A stretch of 7,579 bases of DNA from Opitutia bacterium (GTDB lineage: Bacteria; Verrucomicrobiota; Verrucomicrobiae; Opitutales; UBA953): positions 1 to 7,579 of the forward strand of contig CANKZO010000105.1 of assembly GCA_947488485.1 (NCBI GenBank), read 5' to 3'. This document shows, one piece after another, positions 1-5,887 of this stretch (positions are counted from its first letter, which is position 1; each line of letters begins with the position of its first letter). The notes beneath the pieces were generated by a model. The model had not been told where the DNA came from. It made no database searches and worked only from the letters and a program-made list of their open reading frames with translations. Both the position numbers and the translations under genes were made by a program.

Positions 1-2
1 GG

Positions 3-1298
3 GAATACCAGGACAACCCCCGCCTGCATCTTGTCCGAGGCGAGGGCAGCTGGCTGATCGACGGGGAAGGGCAGCGCTACCTCGACGGCAATGCCTCGGT
101 CTGGACGAACGTCCATGGTCACAACGATCCTGACCTGAACCGCGCCCTGCGCGAGCAGTCCGAGAAGATCGCCCACGTGACGCTCCTCGGCCTGAACCAC
201 CCGATCGCGACCGAACTGGCCGAAGACCTCGCGGGGCTGACCAACGGAGCCCTGCCGCGTTGCTTCTATACCGACAACGGTAGCAACGCTATCGAGGTCG
301 CCCTGAAACTTTCGTTCCAATACTGGCAGCTCCTCGGCCAGGAAGCCAAACGCGGGGTTATCTCGATGGAAGGCGCCTATCACGGCGACACCTTCGGCAC
401 GATGGCGGTCGGCGAACGCTCCGAGTTCCACCGTCGCTTCAATCCCTGGCTCTTCGCCGCGCAGACATTCCCCGCCCCGGCCTATTCCGAATGCGCCGGC
501 AAGGTTGGCCGTTCCGATGCCTCCGCTTCGCTGGCCGCGCTGAAGGCAATCCTCGAGCGCGATGCCGCCACGACGGCCTGCCTAATCCTCGAGCCTCGCG
601 TGCAGGGTGCTGCCGGGATGGTCCAGCAGCCGGCGGGCTTCGTGAAAGCCGTTGCCGCCCTCTGCCGCCAACACGGCGTGCACCTGATTCTCGACGAAGT
701 CTTCACGGGCTTCGGCCGCGTGGGTGCGCTCACGGCCGCCGAGACCGAAGGCGTCGTTCCTGATTTCCTCTGCCTGGCGAAAGGTCTCGCCGCGGGCTAC
801 CTGCCGCTCGCCGCCACGCTGACTTCCGAAAAGATCTACGAAGCGTTTCTCGGCCCGTTCTCCGAAGGGAAGACCTTCTTCCATGGCCACACGTTCTCGG
901 GTAACCCGCTCGGCTGTGCGGTCGCCCGAGAGTCACTGCGTAAACTCAAGCCGATGCTGACCTCGGGCCAGGTTGCCGATCGCGCTTTCCTTCTTGGTCG
1001 TGAGATGGAAGCCGCCTTCGCCGGCCACGCCCACGTGCGCACCTTCCGCCAGCTGGGCCTCACAGGCTCTGTGGAATTCAAGCCCGCCGGCGCCGATCGC
1101 TGGCCGACCGACACCCGCGTGGGTTATCGCGTCGCCCTCGCCGCGCGTCGCCACGGCCTGGTCATCCGCCCGCTGGGCGACTCGATCCTGTTCGTGCCGC
1201 CGATCTCCATCCAGGCCGACGAAGTGAAGCACCTCGTCCGCGCTGTCCGCCTTGCCATGGACGACACTCTTTCATCTCTCCCCACCGCCAACCGCTAA
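3..1298 (+). CDS. bioA: Adenosylmethionine-8-amino-7-oxononanoate aminotransferase (DAPA synthase), 5' partial
   Basis: Class III PLP-dependent aminotransferase that converts KAPA to 7,8-diaminopelargonic acid (DAPA) in the cytoplasm. The frame is open from base 3 with no start codon in view, giving 431 visible residues; E. coli BioA is about 429 and its PLP lysine is K274, so roughly 14-20 N-terminal residues are missing. The GTG at 177 is internal, because residues 1-58 before it already align with the family (RGEGSWLIDGEG, LDGNASVWTNVHGH). Visible motifs in fragment numbering are YHGDT (about 128-132), the EPRVQGAAGM strand, DEVFTGFGR with the PLP-binding Asp, CLAKGLAAGYLPLA with the Schiff-base lysine at about K260, and IRPLGDSILFVPP carrying the Arg expected to hold the substrate carboxylate. 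The amino donor (SAM or lysine) cannot be told from sequence alone. It is the first visible gene of the operon, and bioB starts 12 bases after its TAA. Any upstream operator lies outside the window. Confidence 0.97.
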   Translation, partial: EYQDNPRLHLVRGEGSWLIDGEGQRYLDGNASVWTNVHGHNDPDLNRALREQSEKIAHVTLLGLNHPIATELAEDLAGLTNGALPRCFYTDNGSNAIEVALKLSFQYWQLLGQEAKRGVISMEGAYHGDTFGTMAVGERSEFHRRFNPWLFAAQTFPAPAYSECAGKVGRSDASASLAALKAILERDAATTACLILEPRVQGAAGMVQQPAGFVKAVAALCRQHGVHLILDEVFTGFGRVGALTAAETEGVVPDFLCLAKGLAAGYLPLAATLTSEKIYEAFLGPFSEGKTFFHGHTFSGNPLGCAVARESLRKLKPMLTSGQVADRAFLLGREMEAAFAGHAHVRTFRQLGLTGSVEFKPAGADRWPTDTRVGYRVALAARRHGLVIRPLGDSILFVPPISIQADEVKHLVRAVRLAMDDTLSSLPTANR

Positions 1299-1310
1299 AA
1301 CCTTCTATAT

Positions 1311-2381
1311 ATGCCCAACCTCACCGAAGCCCGAGCGCTCTACGACCTGCCGCTCAACACGCTGATCTTCAAGGCTCAGCAAGTCCACCAGGCCAACCAG
1401 GATCCGGCCGGCGTGCAGCTCTGCACCCTGAAGTCGATCAAGACGGGCGCCTGCCCCGAAGACTGCGCCTATTGCCCGCAGTCGGTGCACAACCAGACCG
1501 GCCTCGAGACCGAAGCCCTCATGGAGACGCAGGCGATCCTCGCCGACGCCCGCAAGGCCAAGGCTGGCGGCGCGACCCGTTTCTGCATGGGCGCCGCCTG
1601 GCGTCGCGTGAACGACGGTAAGCAGTTCGACAGCGTCCTGAATACAGTCTCGGGCGTGAAGGAACTCGGCCTCGAAGTCTGCTGCACCCTCGGGATGGTG
1701 AGCGAAGCGCAGGCCTCCCGACTCAAGCAGGCCGGTTGCGACGTCTATAACCACAACCTCGACACCTCCCGCGAGCACTACTCGAAGATCATCACGACCC
1801 GCACGTACGACGACCGTCTCCAGACGCTCTCGAACGTCCGCAAGGCCGGCCTCGAAGTCTGCTCCGGTGGTATCCTCGGCATGGGAGAGACGGTCGACGA
1901 TCGTATGAAGATGCTCGTCGAGCTCGCCCAGCTCGACCCCCAGCCCGACTCCGTGCCGATCAACGCCTTGGTGGCGGTCGAAGGCACGCCGCTCGCGGGC
2001 CGCAAGTTCGTCGATACCATCGAGTTCGTCCGCACGATTGCCGTCGCCCGCATCCTGATGCCGAAGGCGATGGTTCGCCTCTCCGCCGGCCGTGCCAACA
2101 TGAACGACGAGACGCAGGCCCTCTGCTATCTCGCCGGTGCCAATTCTATCTTCCTCGGCGAAAAACTCCTCACGACGGGTAACCCCGACATCGAAGAGGA
2201 CATGAACCTGATGAAGCGTCTCGGCCTGCACCCGATGCACCCGGATGAAGCCCGTCGCATCCATCGCGGTGACCTCGCCCCGGCGGATGCCAAGCCAGCC
2301 GAATGGCCGAACGTCGCGGAATTCGCCGCGGCCAACGCCACTGAAGAATCCTGCGGCAACGGCGGTTGCGGCTGCAAATAA
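1311..2381 (+). CDS. bioB: Biotin synthase, radical SAM enzyme
   Basis: Inserts sulfur into dethiobiotin to make biotin, the last step of the pathway. The 356 residues (E. coli 346) show the radical-SAM CxxxCxxC signature as C48, C52 and C55 in [10 protein letters not shown]. The ligands of the auxiliary [2Fe-2S] sulfur-donor cluster are all present: C92 (FCMGAAWR), C124 (EVCCTLG), C184 ([12 protein letters not shown]) and R256 (VRLSAGR). This points to the classical type with an arginine cluster ligand. YNHNLDTS and [14 protein letters not shown] are further family hallmarks. The unusual part is the tail: the last nine residues are CGNGGCGCK, with Cys at 348, 353 and 355, beyond the conserved fold and absent from E. 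coli BioB. The ATG at 1311 follows bioA by 12 bases and has no Shine-Dalgarno sequence in front of it. The stop is 1 base before bioD. Confidence 0.98.
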   Translation: MPNLTEARALYDLPLNTLIFKAQQVHQANQDPAGVQLCTLKSIKTGACPEDCAYCPQSVHNQTGLETEALMETQAILADARKAKAGGATRFCMGAAWRRVNDGKQFDSVLNTVSGVKELGLEVCCTLGMVSEAQASRLKQAGCDVYNHNLDTSREHYSKIITTRTYDDRLQTLSNVRKAGLEVCSGGILGMGETVDDRMKMLVELAQLDPQPDSVPINALVAVEGTPLAGRKFVDTIEFVRTIAVARILMPKAMVRLSAGRANMNDETQALCYLAGANSIFLGEKLLTTGNPDIEEDMNLMKRLGLHPMHPDEARRIHRGDLAPADAKPAEWPNVAEFAAANATEESCGNGGCGCK

Positions 2382-2382
2382 C

Positions 2383-3009
2383 ATGGCCCTCATCTTCGTC
2401 ACCGGTAGCGACACTGGCGTGGGTAAGACCCACGTCGCCGGCTTGCTCGCGCGTCGCCTTTCCCGCGACGGCTTTACGCAGGTCATCAAGCCGGTGGAGT
2501 CGGGCGCGGGCGCCGGTCGTCCGGCCGACGCCAAGAAGGCGGCGGGCAAATGGGCTGAAGCGCATACGCTGCTGACGCTCCCCGCCCCGATCGCCCCGCT
2601 CGCCGCGGCGAAGAAGGCACGTAAGCCACTCGACCTCGCGCTGCTGCTGAAGCTCTATCGCGCCGTTCCGCATGCGCCGTGTCGCGTCGTCGAAGGCGCT
2701 GGCGGTGTGGCCGTACCGATTGACCCTAAGGGTAAGGACTGGGCGGACTTCGCCGCAGCCATCAAGCCGACCGTCGCCATCGTGGTCGTAGAAGATCGCC
2801 TCGGTGCAATCAACCAGGCGCGCCTCGCGATCTCCTATCTACGTCGCCGTTACGACGGCCCGATCGGTGTCTGGCTCAACGCCATCAAGAAGCCTTCGAA
2901 GGAAGTCGCCGCTGCGAACCGTGCCGGCCTGGCCGAGTCTTGGATTCCGCTGCTTGGTGAATCGGGTAAAGGCGAAAAGTCTGCCCGCTTCCATTTCCTG
3001 CCGCGGTGA
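2383..3009 (+). CDS. bioD: Dethiobiotin synthetase
   Basis: ATP-dependent carboxylation and ring closure of DAPA to dethiobiotin, cytoplasmic. The 208 residues are slightly short for the family (E. coli 225). The P-loop GSDTGVGKT spans residues 8-16, IKPVESG carries K36 of the substrate/CO2 site, D49 is the likely Mg ligand, and VEGAGG (103-108) contains the conserved metal-binding E104. WLNAIKKP around 164-171 matches the nucleotide-base loop. I chose the ATG at 2383, one base after the bioB TAA, because the P-loop strand MALIFVTGSDTG begins there. The frame is open further upstream, to an ATG at 2245, but that stretch overlaps bioB and lacks family similarity. The stop codon overlaps the bioF start (GTGA), so bioF is probably translationally coupled. 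The loss relative to E. coli falls mostly between K36 and E104. Confidence 0.95.
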   Translation: MALIFVTGSDTGVGKTHVAGLLARRLSRDGFTQVIKPVESGAGAGRPADAKKAAGKWAEAHTLLTLPAPIAPLAAAKKARKPLDLALLLKLYRAVPHAPCRVVEGAGGVAVPIDPKGKDWADFAAAIKPTVAIVVVEDRLGAINQARLAISYLRRRYDGPIGVWLNAIKKPSKEVAAANRAGLAESWIPLLGESGKGEKSARFHFLPR

Positions 3010-4151
3010 ACGAAGCCCTGCTGCAGCGCCTGCGTCAGTCCCTCGCCCAGCGCGAAGGATCGTCGCTGCGCCGTAAGCTAACGGCTCGCGCCTCATCGGA
3101 CACCCGCGTCAACCTTGCTGATAACGATTACCTCGCCCTGTCCCATGATCCTGCGGTCATCGCCGCCGGCGTGGCCGCGCTTCATGAATGGGGCGCGTCT
3201 TCTTCCGCTTCGCCGCTCGTCACGGGTTACACCGAGATCCATCAGCAGCTCGAGCAGACCCTCGCCGCTTGGCAGGGTTATGAGCACGGGCTAGTGATGA
3301 ACACCGGCTTCTCGGCCAACTCCGCCGTCCTCGGCGGCCTGCCGAAGAAGGGCGATCTCATCCTCGCCGATCGTCTCGTGCACGCGAGCATGCTTGATGG
3401 CATCATGGCCTCGGGCGCCCGCCTCCGTCGCTTCGCCCATAACGACCTCGATGCGCTCGAGCTCATGCTTCACGAGGAGCCAGCCCTCGACGGCGTCATC
3501 TTCGTGGTCACGGAGAGCGTCTACTCGATGGACGGGGATAGCCCCGACCTGAAGCGCCTGGCCTCGCTGCGGAAGCGTTTTGGATTCTGCTGGGTGCTCG
3601 ATGAGGCCCATGCCACGGGCTGGTACGGTTCTACGGGTTCTGGCCTCCAGGAAGCCCAGGGCGCTTTCGCCGCCGCAGACATCGTGGTCGGCACGCTCGG
3701 CAAAGGCCTCGGCTCGCAGGGTGCCTACGTGCTTTCGCATGCACCGGAAGTCCGCGATGCCCTGATTAATTTCGCGGGCGAGTTCGTCTACTCGACCTAC
3801 CTCGCTCCGTCCTGCGCCGCCGCCGCCCTTGCGGCGGTCGAACGTGTGAAGGGGATGTCGGGCGAGCGCGCTGAACTCCACGCGCTTTCGCACGCTTGGC
3901 GCGACGGGCTCTTGGAAGCCGGCTTCGCTGTGCCGTCAGGGGACTCGCCGATCATCCCGCTCATCTTGGGCGACTCCGACGTCACCCTAAAATACGCTAC
4001 CGCGCTGCGCGCCGCTGGCTTCATGGTCTCCGCCATCCGTCCGCCCACGGTGCCCGTGCGCACCGGACGTATCCGCATCTCACTCCGCCGAGGTCTTTCT
4101 CCTGCCGTGCTGTCCTCTTTTGTCGCCGCCCTGAAGGGCGTCTCCGCATGA
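3006..4151 (+). CDS. bioF: 8-amino-7-oxononanoate synthase (KAPA synthase)
   Basis: PLP-dependent decarboxylating condensation of pimeloyl-ACP (or -CoA) with L-alanine to give KAPA. The 381 residues match E. coli BioF (384) closely in length. Motifs in order are DNDYLALSHDP (39-49), LVTGYTEIHQQLE (71-83), ADRLVHASMLDG with the PLP-stacking H126, RRFAHND (141-147), ESVYSMDGD, DEAHATG with D199 and H202, GTLGKGLGSQGAYV with the Schiff-base lysine K233, FVYSTYLAPS, and the near-invariant AIRPPTVP near the C-terminus followed by RIRISL. The start is the GTG at 3006, overlapping the bioD TGA as GTGA; no Shine-Dalgarno is visible, which fits translational coupling. Its own TGA overlaps the next start as ATGA. 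The related enzymes Kbl and serine palmitoyltransferase are excluded mainly by operon context and by AIRPPTVP. Confidence 0.97.
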   Translation: MNEALLQRLRQSLAQREGSSLRRKLTARASSDTRVNLADNDYLALSHDPAVIAAGVAALHEWGASSSASPLVTGYTEIHQQLEQTLAAWQGYEHGLVMNTGFSANSAVLGGLPKKGDLILADRLVHASMLDGIMASGARLRRFAHNDLDALELMLHEEPALDGVIFVVTESVYSMDGDSPDLKRLASLRKRFGFCWVLDEAHATGWYGSTGSGLQEAQGAFAAADIVVGTLGKGLGSQGAYVLSHAPEVRDALINFAGEFVYSTYLAPSCAAAALAAVERVKGMSGERAELHALSHAWRDGLLEAGFAVPSGDSPIIPLILGDSDVTLKYATALRAAGFMVSAIRPPTVPVRTGRIRISLRRGLSPAVLSSFVAALKGVSA

Positions 4152-4753
4152 AGATCGGCTGGATCGGCGGATGGGGCGTCTCGCTCGAGGAGATGAAGGC
4201 CATTGCCCTGGCCCATGCGCCCGACGCCGAGCACCTCATCTACCCGCCCGTCGTCGGCGCCGCGGAGAACCTTTCTGGCTGTGACGCTGTCATCGCGTGG
4301 TCGCTCGGTGCGCACCTCGTGCTCGAAGCTGGCGCCCGCGGTGTGAAGTTCCCGGCTAGGGTGCTGCTCTTCGCCCCGTTCACATCGTTCTGCTCCGAGC
4401 ACGGTAAGTGCGGGCAGCATTCCGAGACCCAGGTGAAGTGGTTACGTCGCTGGATTGATACCGACGCCCCGGCGGCCTTGGCTGATTTCCGCAAGCGTGC
4501 CGGTCTGGCCCCGATGGCCGGCGACGCCTTGCCCTACGAAAAGGAATACCTGCAGGCCGGTCTGGACCTCCTCGCCCAGCCTGCGGGCATCTCGCTGATC
4601 ACCTTTGGGCGTCAGGGGCTTAGCCCCGGCTGGGAAGCCTATGTCGGCGACCAGGATGCGCTCCTCGATGCTCCGGGCGTTTGCCAAGCCATCGTAGGTT
4701 GTCATATTATAGAGGGACTCGGGCACGACCTGCGCGAGTTCCTCGCCCCCTAA
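4148..4753 (+). CDS. Putative pimeloyl-ACP methyl ester carboxylesterase, BioH/BioG-type alpha/beta-hydrolase
   Basis: Probably removes the methyl group from pimeloyl-ACP methyl ester, ending fatty-acid-style elongation and handing pimeloyl-ACP to BioF. The 201 residues form a small alpha/beta-hydrolase. IGWIGGWG (3-10) is the oxyanion-side strand and loop. IAWSLGAH (49-56) is the nucleophile elbow with S52. GDQDALL (167-173) supplies the acid, most likely D170. EGLGHDL (189-195) supplies H193. Residues about 80-145 make a short helical cap. It is much shorter than E. coli BioH (256) and nearer BioG in size and in its GWG and AWS motifs, yet I could not place it firmly in either family, so no symbol is given. 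The ATG overlaps the bioF stop (ATGA), and an in-frame extension upstream would only read through bioF. bioC follows after 4 bases, and bioF-esterase-bioC is a known arrangement. A C82-x2-H85-x2-C88-x2-H91 pattern sits in the cap. Confidence 0.82.
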   Translation: MKIGWIGGWGVSLEEMKAIALAHAPDAEHLIYPPVVGAAENLSGCDAVIAWSLGAHLVLEAGARGVKFPARVLLFAPFTSFCSEHGKCGQHSETQVKWLRRWIDTDAPAALADFRKRAGLAPMAGDALPYEKEYLQAGLDLLAQPAGISLITFGRQGLSPGWEAYVGDQDALLDAPGVCQAIVGCHIIEGLGHDLREFLAP

Positions 4754-4757
4754 TCCC

Positions 4758-5462
4758 ATGCGTTTCGAAGAACGAGCTGAGAGCTACGGTGCGCATGCCG
4801 CGCCGCAGAAGCGCTTCGCCGAAGCGTTGGCCGCCTTCGCGCCTTTCCGCCGCGGCGTCCGCGTCACTGAACTCGGCGCTGGTACTGGCTTCCTGACGTC
4901 CGCATTGCTCGCCCAGGGCGTGAACGTCGACGCCACGGATGCCTCGCCCGCGATGGTCGAGCTGGGTCGTCAGGCCGTGCCGGCTGCCAACTGGTCGGTG
5001 CATAATGCGTTCGGTCCCATCGAGAAAGCCGGTGCGCTTGCTTCCACTGGCTTGCTGCATTGGGCGGCTGATCCCGCCGCGGTGTTGCGTCATTGGCGTG
5101 CGGCGTTGCCGGCTGGCGGACGACTCCTCCTCGGGGTCCCGTGCGATCCTTGCCTCAACGAGCTGCGCGACCTCATCGGCGAAGGACCCGTGCGCTGGCG
5201 GGATGAGCCTCAGTGGCTCGCCTTGCTCAAGGCTGCGAACTTCGACGTCCATGCGCACGGCGTCCTGGAGTCCGAAGAGATTTACCCGAGCGCCTTGGAT
5301 TTCCTGCGAAACCTCCATCGTAGCGGCGTGACCGGCGACCCGCGGCTTTCTCCGAGCGAACTCAAGTCGCTCATCCGCGACTACGATCGCCTCAACGCGC
5401 GCCCTGACGGGGTCGTCGCCACTTGGGCTTGGTTACTGATCGACGCGACGGCGCGGGGGTAG
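4758..5462 (+). CDS. bioC: Malonyl-ACP O-methyltransferase
   Basis: SAM-dependent methyltransferase that masks the free carboxyl of malonyl-ACP so that the fatty acid synthesis enzymes can build pimeloyl-ACP methyl ester. The 234 residues (E. coli BioC 251) begin with the typical BioC N-terminal helix, MRFEERAESYGAHAAPQKRFA. SAM motif I follows as VTELGAGTGFLT (36-47), and motif II as VDATDASPAMV with D61 for the ribose. HWAADPAAVLRHWRAALPAGGRLLLG (101-126) matches the post-motif region including the conserved Trp, and SGVTGDPRLSPSEL late in the protein resembles the BioC C-terminal SLKGIGATH-type segment. Between D61 and the LHW motif it is about five residues shorter than E. coli, and the usual FDL-type strand is degenerate (AGALASTG). 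The start is 4 bases after the esterase stop, without a Shine-Dalgarno. It is the last gene of the operon, and a hairpin begins at the base after its TAG. Confidence 0.9.
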   Translation: MRFEERAESYGAHAAPQKRFAEALAAFAPFRRGVRVTELGAGTGFLTSALLAQGVNVDATDASPAMVELGRQAVPAANWSVHNAFGPIEKAGALASTGLLHWAADPAAVLRHWRAALPAGGRLLLGVPCDPCLNELRDLIGEGPVRWRDEPQWLALLKAANFDVHAHGVLESEEIYPSALDFLRNLHRSGVTGDPRLSPSELKSLIRDYDRLNARPDGVVATWAWLLIDATARG

Positions 5463-5483
5463 GGATGCGATGACATCGCATCC
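5463..5483. terminator. Perfect stem-loop at the end of the bio operon
   Basis: A perfect 9-bp stem (GGATGCGAT pairing with ATCGCATCC) closes a 3-base GAC loop and begins directly after the bioC stop codon. No T-tract follows on either strand, so it is not a textbook intrinsic terminator. It lies in the 33-base gap between convergent genes, so a bidirectional terminator or a 3'-end stabilising hairpin is the likely role. Confidence 0.55.
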
Positions 5484-5490
5484 GCTTCCA

Positions 5491-5503
5491 GTCGCTTAGC
5501 GAC
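5491..5503 (-). terminator. Small stem-loop enclosing the stop codon of the minus-strand membrane protein
   Basis: GTCGC (5491-5495) pairs with GCGAC (5499-5503), leaving a 3-base loop that is exactly the TAA stop codon of the gene ending at 5496. It adjoins the larger hairpin at 5463-5483, so on the minus strand two hairpins follow in series. The stem is only 5 bp and could be chance in GC-rich sequence. Confidence 0.3.
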
Positions 5504-5837
5504 GGAGGAGCTTGCCGACAGTAGCGAGGGACCCAAGGAGCATCAGCGTGATAAGGCTGGCGGCAAAGACCTTGGGGGCGCCATCAGCCACGGCTTGCCA
5601 GCTGACGACGGAGCGCCAACCGAAGACGCCGCAAAGCATCAGGGTCATCGCCAGCGCGATCCATTTGGCAAAACCGAATCCCTTGGCCAGAAGAAGCCCC
5701 CAGATTGCCGAGAGGCCACCGAAGAGGGAACCGGAAATGAGGGCAGTTTTGGCGGCGGCGGGATTGGAGAGAAAGCCTGCGAGCCCGCAGAGAAAGAGGA
5801 AAACCCCAAAAGAAATAAGCCAGCGGGCGTTAGTCAT
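5496..5837 (-). CDS. Small four-helix membrane protein, TMEM14/UPF0136-like
   Basis: The 113 residues are very hydrophobic, with four likely transmembrane segments at about 6-23, 31-51, 57-75 and 89-108. The layout recalls the TMEM14/UPF0136 family: GLAGFLSNPAAAKTALISGS resembles the family's first loop and second helix, FGWRSVVSW in the third helix matches the family's R-containing turn, and FAASLITLMLLGSL resembles the last helix. Bacterial members have no settled function; eukaryotic TMEM14 proteins are small mitochondrial or ER membrane proteins. It would sit in the inner membrane. The ATG at 5837 has no Shine-Dalgarno. A weak promoter-like pair, TTGCTT and TACTAT spaced by 18, overlaps the hairpin just upstream. 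The gene ends 33 bases from bioC in convergent orientation, so it is not part of the bio operon. The family assignment rests on recalled sequence style and is moderate. Confidence 0.72.
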   Translation of the reverse strand: MTNARWLISFGVFLFLCGLAGFLSNPAAAKTALISGSLFGGLSAIWGLLLAKGFGFAKWIALAMTLMLCGVFGWRSVVSWQAVADGAPKVFAASLITLMLLGSLATVGKLLRR

Positions 5838-5867
5838 GTTCTGGTTGATAGTAAGGCTCGGCGCTCT

Positions 5868-5886
5868 CGCGAAGCAAAGCTTCGCG
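5868..5886 (-). terminator. Perfect stem-loop directly after the autotransporter gene
   Basis: An 8-bp perfect stem (CGCGAAGC pairing with GCTTCGCG) closes an AAA loop (TTT on the minus strand) and begins one base after the TGA of the autotransporter gene. There is no T-tract downstream on the minus strand. It separates this gene from the small membrane-protein gene that starts at 5837 and probably ends or protects the upstream transcript. Confidence 0.5.
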
Positions 5887-5887
5887 C

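Noticed and set aside
177..179. GTG as the start of bioA
   Set aside because: The frame is open to the window edge, and the 58 preceding residues align with BioA, so this codon is an internal Val.
1299..1310. AT-rich TATATA stretch as an internal promoter before bioB
   Set aside because: No -35-like element at suitable spacing was seen, and the genes are otherwise arranged as one operon.
1305..2549. 414-codon open frame antisense to bioB and bioD
   Set aside because: It mirrors highly conserved biotin synthase codons in GC-rich DNA, has no recognisable domain, and crosses the bioB/bioD boundary. It is a codon-bias shadow.
3291..3893. 200-codon open frame antisense to bioF
   Set aside because: It lies wholly within the conserved bioF and has no family features.
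3896..4147. 84-codon N-terminal extension of the esterase reading through bioF
   Set aside because: It is Arg-rich and unlike any hydrolase; the ATGA overlap at 4148 gives a fold-complete protein and normal operon spacing.
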